Shown here: positions 8,260-16,806 of the stretch, piece after piece
Position numbering within the stretch: the first letter of the stretch is position 1
Layout: each line of letters begins with the position of its first letter
Assembly: GCA_963822115.1 (NCBI GenBank)
Contig: CAWGGM010000012.1
Span: 1 to 64,000 of the forward strand
Source: CAWDXG01 sp963822115
GTDB taxonomy: Bacteria > Myxococcota_A > Polyangia > Polyangiales > Polyangiaceae
Direction: 5' to 3'
DNA: 64,000 bases
Notes under the pieces: generated by a model
Told to the model about the DNA's origin: nothing
The model's database searches: none
What the model saw: the letters and a program-made list of their open reading frames with translations, nothing else
Program-made: the position numbers and the translations under genes

Positions 8260-9651
8260 TCAGCCGCGCTCGCGCCGCTCGCGCTTGTCGCGGCGCAGCA
8301 GCACGCAGCCGATCACGGCGAAGGCGAACCACGCGCCCCCCTCGCCGTCGCTCGGCCGTCCGGGCGTCGAGCACTCGCAGCGCGAGACGGGATCGAGCAC
8401 CGTCTTCGTGCCGGTCGTGGCTCCGCTCGAGCCGCAGGCCGAGGCGCAGGCCGTCGCATCGTGCGTCACGCAGGTGCAGTGATCCGCGCACGTGGCGCAG
8501 GAGCCGCAGTCCGATCCGGTGCAGCCCGGGCTTCCCAGCGCGGCACCGCCGCCACTGCCGCCGCCGGCGCCCTGCGGCTGGTTGCACACGCCGGTGCACA
8601 CCTTCTGGTCGCCGGCCACACACATGCAGCGCGAGTAGCAGTCCGGGCAGACGTAGCAGGTCGGCACCGCGCAGCTCGCGGCGCCGCCGCTGCCACCCGA
8701 GGCGCTGCTGCCCCCGGCTCCGGCGCTGCCACCGCTGTTGCAGATGGTGTTGCAGGACTGGACGCTGCCGAGCTGGCACACGCACTGCGACACGCAGCCG
8801 ACGCAGCCGTTGCAGTCGGGCGCCACATTGCAGCCCCCGCCCGTGCCGCTGCCGCCCGTGCCGCTGCCGCCTGTGCTGCTGCCGCCCGTGCCGGTTGCTC
8901 CACTGCCGCCAAAGCCGCCGGCACCGCTGCCGCCAAAGCCTCCCGCACCGCTGCCGCCGAAGCCGCCGGCACCGCTGCCGCCAAAGCCACCGCCACCAAA
9001 GCCACCGCCGCCGCCGGTTCCGCCGGTTCCGCCGCCACCCGAGCCACCCGTGCCGCCGGTTCCGACCGCGACGCCCGGGCAGCCGATGGTCGATGACGGA
9101 TCGATGAGGTCGGCCGTCACGGCCTTGTACTCGCTCCAGCCCACCGCCGAGGTGCCCATGAGGTACTGCGTGACCATCGGGCTCACGTCCAGCACCGGAT
9201 GGTGGCCGCCGCACGAGCAGTTGCAGGCCGCCTGCTCCACACAACGGTTGGGACCGCAGTCGGCAACCTCGACCACGCACTGCTTGCCCGAGGCCTGGAC
9301 CAGCAGCTTGGCGCCGCAGCCGAAGCGCGAGCGATCGGCAGCGTAGGCCCAGGTGCCGTCCGCCGTGCCGCCGCAGGACATGGTCTGCGTGTCGGCGCCG
9401 CCGCCGAAGGTGGTCACGTAGTAGGTGCTGTCGGCCGGGATGTCGTTGTAGGTGAGCGCGTCGCAGCTTCCGCTGCCCACGCAGCTGCAGCCTCCCACCG
9501 CGGCCTGGCTGACGTGCGCGACCGACTCGCTGCCGGGCGCGGGCGGCCCGGCGGAGCACGACACAGCCAGCCCTGCCACCAGGGCCGGAATCACGATCTG
9601 CACCACGCGCCGGAGTCGCGTCCGCCCGGGTGCGCCGCGTAGCCCAAGCAC
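8260..9651 (-). CDS. secreted double-psi barrel protein with MYXO-CTERM-like tail
   Basis: A 463-residue protein with an N-terminal signal peptide (lipobox-like AVSC). A double-psi beta-barrel-like domain follows (about 55-195; RFGCGAKLLV, VADCGPNRC), homologous in layout to the barrel of the neighbouring amidase. Next come a long Gly-rich linker with four to five GGFGGSGA repeats (about 210-270), several Cys-rich CxxC knots (about 275-420), and a C-terminal anchor: a Cys pair, a hydrophobic run (AWFAFAVIGCVLL) and a basic end RRDKRERRERG. That tail resembles MYXO-CTERM sorting signals. The start is GTG at 9651. It is divergent from the sigma-54 activator. Confidence 0.75.
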   Translation of the reverse strand: MLGLRGAPGRTRLRRVVQIVIPALVAGLAVSCSAGPPAPGSESVAHVSQAAVGGCSCVGSGSCDALTYNDIPADSTYYVTTFGGGADTQTMSCGGTADGTWAYAADRSRFGCGAKLLVQASGKQCVVEVADCGPNRCVEQAACNCSCGGHHPVLDVSPMVTQYLMGTSAVGWSEYKAVTADLIDPSSTIGCPGVAVGTGGTGGSGGGGTGGTGGGGGFGGGGFGGSGAGGFGGSGAGGFGGSGAGGFGGSGATGTGGSSTGGSGTGGSGTGGGCNVAPDCNGCVGCVSQCVCQLGSVQSCNTICNSGGSAGAGGSSASGGSGGAASCAVPTCYVCPDCYSRCMCVAGDQKVCTGVCNQPQGAGGGSGGGAALGSPGCTGSDCGSCATCADHCTCVTHDATACASACGSSGATTGTKTVLDPVSRCECSTPGRPSDGEGGAWFAFAVIGCVLLRRDKRERRERG

Positions 9652-9780
9652 GAAACCAGGATATCACGACCCCGCTCGTCCGCGGCAGCGGGCCTCGGGC
9701 CGGGCAGAAGCCGGGAAAATGCCCTGGGGGAGTGGTAGGCTCGGGTGTCGGCCCAGCCGACCGAGCGGCGACGAGGCACG

Positions 9781-11064
9781 ATGCGCGACACCACCGTCAC
9801 CGACATGCCGCTGGGCATCCAGGCGCCCGAGCGGCGCCATCTGCCCGGCCTGGCGGTGCTGTTCTCGCGCGAGCCGCAGTGGCCGGTGCCGGTGGTGATC
9901 GCCGGGCCGATAGCGGCGGGCCGGGCGGACACCGCCGCCATCAGCCTCGACGACAAGGCGGTCTCCTGGGAGCACGCCGTGTTCGAGCCCCACCAGGACG
10001 GCGTGCTGGTGACCGACCAGGGCAGCCGCAACGGAACTTTCGTGGACGGGGCGCGTGTGGTCGAAGCACGCACACTGGCGCCCTTCGGCGCGCTGATCCG
10101 CATGGGCGGCTCGCTGCTGCTGGCCAGCGACGACGTGCTGAAGTTCGAGTACGACCCGGCGCGCGCGCACCCCGCGCTCGTCGGCGGCCCTTCCCTCGAC
10201 GCGGTGCGCGCGCGCGTCGCGATGATCGCCACGACGCGCGACCCGGTGCTGGTCGAAGGCGAGACCGGCACCGGCAAGGAAGTGGTCGCACAGGTGCTGC
10301 ACGAGGCCAGCGGGCGCAGCGGCCGCTTCGTCGGGCTCAACTGCGCCGCCATCGCGCCGGAGCTGGTCGAGTCCGAGCTGTTCGGGCACGCGCGCGGCGC
10401 GTTCTCGGGCGCGACCGCCGCACGCAGCGGCCTGTTCCGCTCGGCCGACGGCGGCACGCTGCTGCTCGACGAGATCGGCGAGATGCCGCTGTCCATGCAG
10501 GCCAAGCTCCTGCGCGTGGTCGAGACGGGCGTGGTGCGCGCGGTGGGCGATGACCGCGAGCTGCCGGTGGACGCGCGCATCGTCGCCGCGACCAACCGCA
10601 GCCTCGAGCAGTGCGTCGCCGACGGCACGTTCCGCGCCGACCTGCTGCACCGGATCGCGGCGGTGCGCCTGCTGCTGCCGCCGCTCGGCGAGCGGCGCGA
10701 GGATCTGCCGCTGCTCGCCGCGCACTTCCTCGCCGAGCGCAGCGTGTCGATCAACGCGGCCGCGATCGAGCGCCTGTGGCTGCGCGCCTGGCCCGGCAAC
10801 CTGCGCGAGCTCCGCAACGTGCTGCACGCCGCCGCCAGCGCCGCAGCGCACGACAAGCGCGACGTGGTCCACCCCGAGGATCTGCCCGGTCACGAGCCGA
10901 CGGCCGGCGACGAGCTGCGCGCGCGCGTGCTCGACGCGCTGACCTCGACGCGCGGCAACATGACCCAGGCCGCGCGCCGCATCGGCATGGCGCGCTCGGT
11001 GCTGTACGAAACCGTCAAGCGGCTGCGGCTCGATCCCGCGTCGTTCCGGGGTCGCTCGAAATGA
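9781..11064 (+). CDS. FHA-domain sigma-54-dependent transcriptional activator
   Basis: A 427-residue regulator. An N-terminal FHA domain (about 40-110; GRADTAAISLDDKAVSWEHA, GSRNGTF) reads phosphothreonine, so this activator is probably controlled by a Ser/Thr kinase rather than by a histidine kinase. The AAA+ domain (about 135-350) has Walker A GETGTGKE (160-167), the sigma-54 contact loop as GAFSGA instead of GAFTGA (206-211), and Walker B LLLDEIGE. A Fis-type helix-turn-helix is at the end (NMTQAARRIGMARSVLYETV). The ATG at 9781 is preferred over a GTG 12 codons upstream. Its stop overlaps the kinase start (ATGA), so the kinase is the likely input. Confidence 0.9.
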   Translation: MRDTTVTDMPLGIQAPERRHLPGLAVLFSREPQWPVPVVIAGPIAAGRADTAAISLDDKAVSWEHAVFEPHQDGVLVTDQGSRNGTFVDGARVVEARTLAPFGALIRMGGSLLLASDDVLKFEYDPARAHPALVGGPSLDAVRARVAMIATTRDPVLVEGETGTGKEVVAQVLHEASGRSGRFVGLNCAAIAPELVESELFGHARGAFSGATAARSGLFRSADGGTLLLDEIGEMPLSMQAKLLRVVETGVVRAVGDDRELPVDARIVAATNRSLEQCVADGTFRADLLHRIAAVRLLLPPLGERREDLPLLAAHFLAERSVSINAAAIERLWLRAWPGNLRELRNVLHAAASAAAHDKRDVVHPEDLPGHEPTAGDELRARVLDALTSTRGNMTQAARRIGMARSVLYETVKRLRLDPASFRGRSK

Positions 11065-12695
11065 GACCGTCGTCGCCGTCGCTGACCGGCGAGCTGCTCG
11101 CCGTTCCGGAGCGGGTCGGCCCCTACGAGCTCCTGATGCGGATCGCGGCGGGCGGCTCGGCCACGGTGTACCTCGCGCGCAAGGTGGGCCTGGCCGGCTT
11201 CGAGCGCGCGGTCGCGCTCAAGATCGCCCACGCCGAGCTGCGCGAGGATCCGGAGTTTTCCCAGGCGCTGATCCAGGAAGCGACCATCGCCGGGCGCATC
11301 CATCACCCCAACGTCGTGCCCGTGCTCGACGTGGACGAGGATCCGTTCGGCGTGTTCCTGGTGATGGAGTACGTCGAGGGCGAGACGCTCTCGGGTCTGA
11401 TGCGCAAGGTCGAAGCCACCGGACAGCGCGTGCCGGAAGCGATCGCGCTGGCCATCGTGCGCGACGTGCTCGACGGCCTGCAGGCGGCGCACGAGCTGAC
11501 GGACATGGACGGCGTGCCGCTCGGGCTGGTGCACCGCGACGTGACGCCGCACAACGTGCTGGTCGGCCTGGACGGCATCGCTCGCCTGACCGATTTCGGC
11601 ATCGCCAAGGCGACGGCGCGCGTCGGCCTGACCGCCACCGGGCACATCAAGGGCAAGGTCGCCTACATGTCGCCCGAGCAGGCGCTCGGCAAGCAGCTCG
11701 ACGTGGGCACCGACCTGTGGGCCGTCGGCGTGATCCTGTGGGAGCTGATGACCGGTCTCCGGTTGCACGTCGGCACCAGCGACGCCGCCACCCTGCTGCG
11801 CATCGTCAGCGATCGGCCGCCGCGCGTCAGCTCGCTCAGATCGGACCTGCCCGACGAGATCGACACGCTCATCGCCGGCGCGCTGGAGATGAACCGCTTC
11901 CGTCGCCCGGCCAGCGCCGCGACGTTCGCGCGCGAGCTCGACGCCGCCGCGGCCGTCACCTACGGCCGCGCCACGCGCCACGACGTCGCCGCCTGGGTGA
12001 GCGGGCTGGTCGGCGAGCAGGTGGCCGAGCGCCGCGCGCAGATTGAGGAGATCGTCGCGGGCGGGCCCAGTCACCCGGCACGGCTCGCGTTCGGCTCGCG
12101 CCCCTCGCACCCGCCGCCGAGCGCACCGGACGCCAGCGGTTACGGCGCGGCGCCCGACGAGCAGACGGTGTTCGACGGACCGTCCGCTCCGTCGCACCCG
12201 CCCCCGCTGGACTCCAGGCCCGAGGCCACGCGCACCGAGACGGCGAGCGTGACCTCGCTGGAAGCGCGACCGCGCCGGTCGCGCACGCTCTGGCTCCCGG
12301 CCGTGGCCGCCGTGGTCGCGCTCGGCGGGCTCGCGGTCTGGGCCCTGGCGCCGCATCGAGCTGCCAGCCCGACCGAGGCGTCGGCGGCCACGACTCCCCA
12401 AGCGCCGGCGAGCCTGGCCACGACCTCGGCGAGCGCGCCGGCGACCTCCGCCTCCGCCGCCGCCGATGCGGGCGATGTGCCGCTCTCGCCCGACGAGCTG
12501 CCGCTACTTCCGGACCAGACTCCGGAAAAGACCCCGGGCAAGCATCACCCGACCCGTGTGCGCCGCACGGTCCATCACACGCGGCGACCGCGCCACGCCG
12601 TGCCCGCCGTATCGGTCGAGCTTTCCCCCACGCCGCCGCCGGACAACAATCCGCCCCAGCTGCTGGGCAGCCCGTATAGCAAGGGAAACGAGTGA
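11061..12695 (+). CDS. Hanks-type serine/threonine protein kinase, membrane-anchored
   Basis: A 544-residue kinase. The catalytic domain spans about 21-290. The glycine loop is GGSATVYLAR, the ATP-binding Lys is about 54 (VALKI), the catalytic loop is HRDVTPHN (158-165), and the metal-binding loop is DFGIAKA (178-184). A Pro-rich linker follows, then one transmembrane segment (about 408-428, WLPAVAAVVALGGLAVWAL), and a C-terminal Ala/Pro-rich extracytoplasmic part of about 115 residues with a basic His/Arg-rich end. The start at 11061 overlaps the stop of the FHA activator by four bases, so the pair is co-translated and probably functionally linked. Confidence 0.92.
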   Translation: MRPSSPSLTGELLAVPERVGPYELLMRIAAGGSATVYLARKVGLAGFERAVALKIAHAELREDPEFSQALIQEATIAGRIHHPNVVPVLDVDEDPFGVFLVMEYVEGETLSGLMRKVEATGQRVPEAIALAIVRDVLDGLQAAHELTDMDGVPLGLVHRDVTPHNVLVGLDGIARLTDFGIAKATARVGLTATGHIKGKVAYMSPEQALGKQLDVGTDLWAVGVILWELMTGLRLHVGTSDAATLLRIVSDRPPRVSSLRSDLPDEIDTLIAGALEMNRFRRPASAATFARELDAAAAVTYGRATRHDVAAWVSGLVGEQVAERRAQIEEIVAGGPSHPARLAFGSRPSHPPPSAPDASGYGAAPDEQTVFDGPSAPSHPPPLDSRPEATRTETASVTSLEARPRRSRTLWLPAVAAVVALGGLAVWALAPHRAASPTEASAATTPQAPASLATTSASAPATSASAAADAGDVPLSPDELPLLPDQTPEKTPGKHHPTRVRRTVHHTRRPRHAVPAVSVELSPTPPPDNNPPQLLGSPYSKGNE

Positions 12696-13537
12696 AGCGC
12701 ATCTCATCATGGGTCGCCGTCGCGCTGGCGATCGCCCTGCTGGGCCTGGCCAGGCCGGCGCGCGCCGACCGCGAGGAGCGCGCGCAGGCGCTGTTCGAGT
12801 CGGCCACCGGCCTGTTCCAGAAGGGCGAGTACGAGCGCGCCGCCCGCCGCTTCATGCGCGCGTTCAGGATCGTGCCGCACGCCGACACCGCCTTCAACGC
12901 GGCGCTGTCGTGGGACGCGGCGAACGAGCCGGCGCGCGCGGCCAACGCCTTCCGCCTGGCGCTCGACGGCGGCCTGCCGCACAAGGCGCGCAAGCGCGCC
13001 GAAGCCCGCCTGGAACAGCTCCGGGACAAGCTCGGTCGCGTACGCGTGGAGGCGCCGGACGGCTCGAAAGTGCTGGTCGGCGACGAGAAGCGCACAGCGC
13101 CCACCCTGCTCTACGTGGAACCGGGCGTGCACGACGTGATGGTGGTGCTGCCCGACGGCACGCGGCGCGTCCGGCGCATCCACGCCCACGAGGGCGGCCT
13201 CGACCACGTGACGATCGAGGGCGCCGGAGACAAGTCGTCGGACACGCTGCGCACGGTCGGCTGGGCCTCCCTCATCGGCGCGGGCGTGCTCGGCGGCGTG
13301 TCGATCGCGCTCGAAGCGCGCGCCACCACGCTGCGCAACGACTTCAACCACTCCAGCCGCACCGACGCCAAGCTACGCGACGCCGCGGTGCACGGCCAGA
13401 TGTGGGCCACGGTCGGCTGGGTCGCCACCGGCGCGGCCGCCGTCACCGGCGTCGCCCTCGTGCTCGGCACCGGCAGCGGCCCGAAGACGCACGTCGCGAT
13501 CGTACCCGGCGGCCTCAGCGTGTCGCGGGCGTTCTAG
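12692..13537 (+). CDS. periplasmic TPR/PEGA-like protein of the kinase operon
   Basis: A 281-residue protein. Its GTG start overlaps the kinase TGA. A signal peptide (about 1-26, ARPARA cleavage) precedes TPR-like helices (about 30-105; AQALFESATGLFQKGEYERA, FNAALSWDAAN). A PEGA-like beta domain follows (about 110-180; VRVEAPDGSKVLVGDE, VEPGVHDVMVVLPDG), then two hydrophobic segments (about 190-207 and 230-252). This architecture is common next to kinases in myxobacteria and may sense envelope state for the kinase. Role inferred from context only. Confidence 0.8.
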   Translation: MKRISSWVAVALAIALLGLARPARADREERAQALFESATGLFQKGEYERAARRFMRAFRIVPHADTAFNAALSWDAANEPARAANAFRLALDGGLPHKARKRAEARLEQLRDKLGRVRVEAPDGSKVLVGDEKRTAPTLLYVEPGVHDVMVVLPDGTRRVRRIHAHEGGLDHVTIEGAGDKSSDTLRTVGWASLIGAGVLGGVSIALEARATTLRNDFNHSSRTDAKLRDAAVHGQMWATVGWVATGAAAVTGVALVLGTGSGPKTHVAIVPGGLSVSRAF

Positions 13538-13656
13538 GGGCGGCGCGGGACGCGGGGGCGCGGCGACTGCGCGTGCGCGCGGCGCGCGGCGCGCGGCGCG
13601 GGCCGCGTCCTGCCGCCCGGCCCGCACGCCCCCCGAGAATCCGCGAGTTTACGTTG

Positions 13657-13690
13657 CGTTTACATTATCCGACGCTACGTTTACATTATC
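13657..13690 (+). promoter_or_regulatory. direct-repeat operator overlapping the start of the DUF4325 gene
   Basis: CGTTTACATTATC occurs at 13657-13669 and 13678-13690, spacing 21 bp (two helical turns). A partial copy GTTTACGTTG precedes it near 13647. This is an AT-rich island in a very GC-rich surrounding. The second copy ends two bases before the ATG at 13693, leaving no room for a Shine-Dalgarno, so the mRNA may be leaderless and the site could double as operator and promoter element. Confidence 0.7.
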
Positions 13691-13692
13691 GC

Positions 13693-14721
13693 ATGCCCGC
13701 AAAGTCACGCGACGAGCGCATCCTCGCGCTGCTCGAGCGGCGCGGCGTGATCTCGACAGCGGACGCGGCACGCACGCTCCGGATCAGCCGGCAGGCAGCC
13801 CATCGCCGGCTGCGGGCGCTCGCCGATCGGGGCGAAGTGCTGCACCAGGGTGCGGGACGCGGCGCGCGCTGGGTGCTGCCGGCCGCGTCGCACCTGGAGT
13901 TCGATTTTCCGACAGCTGGGCTCGCCGAGGATCGCGTCTGGACCCTTCTGCTCGGAAAGGTGCCGGCGCTCGCGTCGCTCCCGGCCGATGCGCGCGCCAT
14001 CGCCACCTACGCCTTCACCGAAATGCTCAACAACGCCCTCGAGCACTCGGGAAGCGACCGGGTGCACATCGATGTGGCGCACGACGCCCGCAGCGTGTGC
14101 TTCGAGATCGACGACGCCGGCATCGGCGCCTTCGAGCACGTGCGCCGCGGCCTGGGGCTGGACAGCGAGCTCGACGCGCTGGCCGAGCTCTCGAAAGGCA
14201 AGACGACCACCGCGCCGGAAGCGCACACCGGCGAGGGCGTATTCTTCACGTCCCGGGCCGTGGAGCGCTTCGAGCTCGAAGCCAACGGAGTCGAATGGAT
14301 CGTGGACAACAGCATCGGCGACTTCACGGTGCGCTCGACGGATCGCGCCACCGGAACGCGCGTGCGCTGCATCGTGCCGCTTTCGCCGAAGCGGACGCTC
14401 TCCGACGTGTTCATGGAATACGCCGAGGACGGCGAGTTCTCGCGCACCCGCGCCGTGGTGCGTCTGTTCGCGCTCGGCTCGGAATTCGTCTCCCGCTCGC
14501 ACGCCCGCCGGCTGCTCCACGGCCTGGAGCGCTTCCGCGAGGTCATCGTCGACTTCGATCGCATCGAGGCGATCGGACAGGGCTTCGCCGACGAGGTCTT
14601 CCGCGTCTGGCCGCGAGCACACCCCGGAACCCGCATCGTCGCGGACAACGCCGTGCCCGCCGTCGACTTCATGATCCGCCGGGCACTGGCGGCGGCGGAA
14701 CAGGACCCGCGAGCGCGCTGA
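13693..14721 (+). CDS. HTH / GHKL-ATPase / DUF4325 (STAS-like) regulator
   Basis: A 342-residue three-part protein. An N-terminal winged helix-turn-helix (about 5-58; TADAARTLRISRQAAHRRLRA) is followed by a GHKL ATPase domain (about 95-215) with N-box EMLNNALEHS (110-119) and Gly box DDAGIG (140-145), and then by a DUF4325 domain (about 240-330; VIVDFDRIEAIGQGFADEVF), which has a STAS-like fold. No phosphoacceptor His is visible. Proteins of this plan are known as a family but their role is not settled; ATP-dependent switching of DNA binding is a reasonable guess. Autoregulation is likely because of the direct repeats at its start. Confidence 0.85.
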   Translation: MPAKSRDERILALLERRGVISTADAARTLRISRQAAHRRLRALADRGEVLHQGAGRGARWVLPAASHLEFDFPTAGLAEDRVWTLLLGKVPALASLPADARAIATYAFTEMLNNALEHSGSDRVHIDVAHDARSVCFEIDDAGIGAFEHVRRGLGLDSELDALAELSKGKTTTAPEAHTGEGVFFTSRAVERFELEANGVEWIVDNSIGDFTVRSTDRATGTRVRCIVPLSPKRTLSDVFMEYAEDGEFSRTRAVVRLFALGSEFVSRSHARRLLHGLERFREVIVDFDRIEAIGQGFADEVFRVWPRAHPGTRIVADNAVPAVDFMIRRALAAAEQDPRAR

Positions 14722-15080
14722 GCGGCGCAGCGGGGCGCGGGGGCGGGCGGCGTGCGGGGGGCGGGCGGCGTGCGCTGGGGCGGAGTGCGCGCTGGCGCGG
14801 GTGCGCGCTGGGGCGGAGTGCGCGCGGGAGCGTGCGGCGCGCGGCGCAGGAGGCGGAGCGTGCGCGCGCGGCGCGTCGATTGCGTCGATTTCGCTTGACG
14901 CGATCTGCGGCGCACCGGCTCGCGATTCCGCCGGTTGCCTGGGGGAATGCGCGTTGCCGGACGCAGGCGGCGCGCTCGCTGCTTCGTCGGCGGCGGAGCG
15001 GGTTTCGAGCCGTTTCCATGCTCGAAAACGCGGCAGCGGCGGGCCAGCGAGGCTTCGGATCGCGGGTGTAGAGTGCGCTG
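14722..15080. other. G-rich low-complexity intergenic region
   Basis: No gene seen. 14722-14870 is G-rich on the plus strand with near-repeats of GTGCGCTGGGGCGGAGTGCG, capable of G-quadruplexes. 14873-14889 is the inverse of the 17-base motif at window positions 1-17. The rest resembles a promoter region for the HNH gene but no clear element is visible. Confidence 0.5.
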
Positions 15081-16634
15081 ATGGATGGGGTGACTGACAA
15101 TCGCGGGCACGCTCTGTTCCGGCTGCACGAGCTGGGCGACGAGGCGCTCCTGGCCGGCACGCGCCGGCTGGTCGGACAGAGCAACCAGACACTGGCGCTG
15201 CTCCTGGCGCATCTCGCCGAGGTCGAAGCGCGCGGCATCCACCGCACACGGGCGTGCGCGAACCTGTACACCTACTGTGTGTACGAGCTGCGCCTGTCGG
15301 AGGACGCCGCCTTCCGGCGCGCCAAGGCGGCGCGCCTCTGCCGGAAGTTCCCGCGGCTGTACGACGCGGTCGCTGCGGGCGAGCTGCACCTGACCGGCTT
15401 GTTGATGCTCGGGCCGCATCTCACCGAGGACAACCACGTGGAAGTGCTGGCCCGCGCCAGGCACCGCACCAAGCGCGAGATCCAGAAGCTCGTGCGCGTG
15501 CTCGATCCGCTGCCCGCGGTGCCGGCGCGGGTGGAGCCGCTCGGGCCGGAGCCGGGCATCGCCAGCCCGCGCAATCCAACGTGGAGCGAGCTCGTGGCGT
15601 CGTTCAGTCCGGTGCGCGAGCTGGCGCCGGGGGCGCGGCCGCGGGACTGGGTGGAGGATGCGGAGCGGGGCGGCGATGTTCACGACACTCGCGACGATGC
15701 GGACGAAGCCCGCGCCGGCGCGGGCGACGCGAGCGCGGGCGACGCGAGCGCGGGCCATGCGAGCGCGTGCGGAGTGGCGGCCGGCAACGCGGCGGCGAGC
15801 GAGGCGAGCGCGCGCGATGGGGCGACGGGCCCCGCAGGCGCGGGCGCGGGTAGCGAGCCCGCGGCCAACACTGCAGCGCAAGATGGCGGCGGCGTCCGGA
15901 ACGCGCTCGCAGCGCCGCAGCGCTACAAGGTGCAGTTCACCGCGTCGCAGGAGTACGTCGACCTGCTCGAGCGGGCGCGCGATCTGCTGGCGCACGCAGT
16001 GCGGGGGCGCTCGATCGAAGAAGTGCATCTGCGCGCGCTGCGCGCGCTGGTCGCGACGCTCGAGAAGAAGAAGTACGCCGCGACGGACAGGCCGCGCAGC
16101 GCGGACGCGACGCACCGCGGCGACGCGGGCACATCGCCCGATTGCGAGACGCGCCGGCGCGGCGCTTCCGCTCCGCCGAATGCCGACACGCCCGAGCGCG
16201 TCTCGCCCGCGCCGCAGGGCGAGAGCGCGCTTCCGCGCCGGCGCGGCAAAAACCAGCTCGCCGACAGCCCGGCACACCCGCGCCAGCGCGATGACATGCC
16301 GGTCTCGTCCCATCGCGAGCCGCGCCAGCGCGACGACGCAGCCCCGCTATCCAATCCCGAGCCGCGCCGGCGCGGGGCGATTCCGGCGGCAATCCGTCGT
16401 GCTGTGCGCGAGCGCGACGGGGATCGTTGTGCGTACGTCGACGCAACAGGGCAGCGCTGTCGCGAGACCGCGCTGCTGGAGTTCCACCATCAGCAGCCGT
16501 TTGCGCGCGGCGGGCCGGCCACACTCGAGAACCTCGAGCTGCGCTGCCGGGCGCACAACGCGCTGGCGGCGGAGCAGGATTTCGGGCGCGGGCTGATGGA
16601 GCGGCACCGGGGTCGCGCTGCGTCCGGGCCGTGA
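15081..16634 (+). CDS. HNH endonuclease with repeat-built linker
   Basis: A 517-residue protein. The N-terminal helical domain (about 1-160; LFRLHELGDEALL) is followed by an Ala/Gly/Asp-rich low-complexity stretch (about 200-265; GDASAGDASAG), then a helical segment (about 275-330, KVQFTASQEYVDLLERA). An Arg/Pro-rich linker (about 355-435) has repeated PRRRG or PRQRDD units. The C-terminal HNH domain (about 437-505) has RCAYVDATGQRC, LEFHHQQPFARGG, LENLELRC and HN. The family is a nuclease widespread in high-GC bacteria; target unknown. The linker repeats are encoded by a palindromic DNA element also found outside the gene. Start ATG at 15081. Confidence 0.85.
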   Translation: MDGVTDNRGHALFRLHELGDEALLAGTRRLVGQSNQTLALLLAHLAEVEARGIHRTRACANLYTYCVYELRLSEDAAFRRAKAARLCRKFPRLYDAVAAGELHLTGLLMLGPHLTEDNHVEVLARARHRTKREIQKLVRVLDPLPAVPARVEPLGPEPGIASPRNPTWSELVASFSPVRELAPGARPRDWVEDAERGGDVHDTRDDADEARAGAGDASAGDASAGHASACGVAAGNAAASEASARDGATGPAGAGAGSEPAANTAAQDGGGVRNALAAPQRYKVQFTASQEYVDLLERARDLLAHAVRGRSIEEVHLRALRALVATLEKKKYAATDRPRSADATHRGDAGTSPDCETRRRGASAPPNADTPERVSPAPQGESALPRRRGKNQLADSPAHPRQRDDMPVSSHREPRQRDDAAPLSNPEPRRRGAIPAAIRRAVRERDGDRCAYVDATGQRCRETALLEFHHQQPFARGGPATLENLELRCRAHNALAAEQDFGRGLMERHRGRAASGP

Positions 16635-16650
16635 AGCCGCGCCGGCGCGG
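16150..16650 (+). repeat. palindromic CCGCGCCGGCGCGG element, six copies in and after the HNH gene
   Basis: The near-perfect palindrome CCGCGCCGGCGCGG or its variant with CCAGCG lies at about 16150, 16233, 16278, 16320, 16362 and 16637. The copies at 16278, 16320 and 16362 are spaced exactly 42 bp, and 16233 to 16278 is 45 bp. The first five are in frame inside the HNH gene and encode PRRRG/PRQRD; the last lies just past its stop. A homologous two-copy block lies at 36384-36447. Confidence 0.8.
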
Positions 16651-16783
16651 CGCGCACCGCAACGCACGGCAGCCGCACGACCCAACACCGACACGCGCCC
16701 GCGCGCCCGCACCGCAGCGCGTCGCCCGCGCGCCCGCACCACACCGCTCGCGTCGGGCGCGTCCCCCGCGACACGATCGCCCC

Positions 16784-16805
16784 GCGTGTAGCAGAAGCGC
16801 TACGC
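16784..16805 (-). terminator. hairpin after the 40-residue membrane protein
   Basis: GCG-T-GTAGC (16784-16792) pairs with GCTAC-GC (16799-16805) around AGAAGC. It starts two bases past the stop of the minus-strand small gene. Confidence 0.5.
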
Positions 16806-16806
16806 C

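Noticed and set aside
5677..9667. Very long open frames antisense to the amidase and barrel genes
   Set aside because: They consist of Arg/Ala/Gly-rich sequence without domains, as expected from antisense reading of GC-rich genes. The minus-strand genes show clear domains and signal peptides.
9652..9780. A sigma-54 promoter between the barrel gene and the activator
   Set aside because: No GG-N10-GC pair with flanking consensus could be found in the 128-bp divergent region.
16233..16375. Regularly spaced short repeats in the HNH gene, CRISPR-like at first glance
   Set aside because: The repeats are only 13-14 bp, fully palindromic, lie in frame within a coding sequence, and have no cas genes nearby. 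The between-repeat segments are partly conserved rather than unique.
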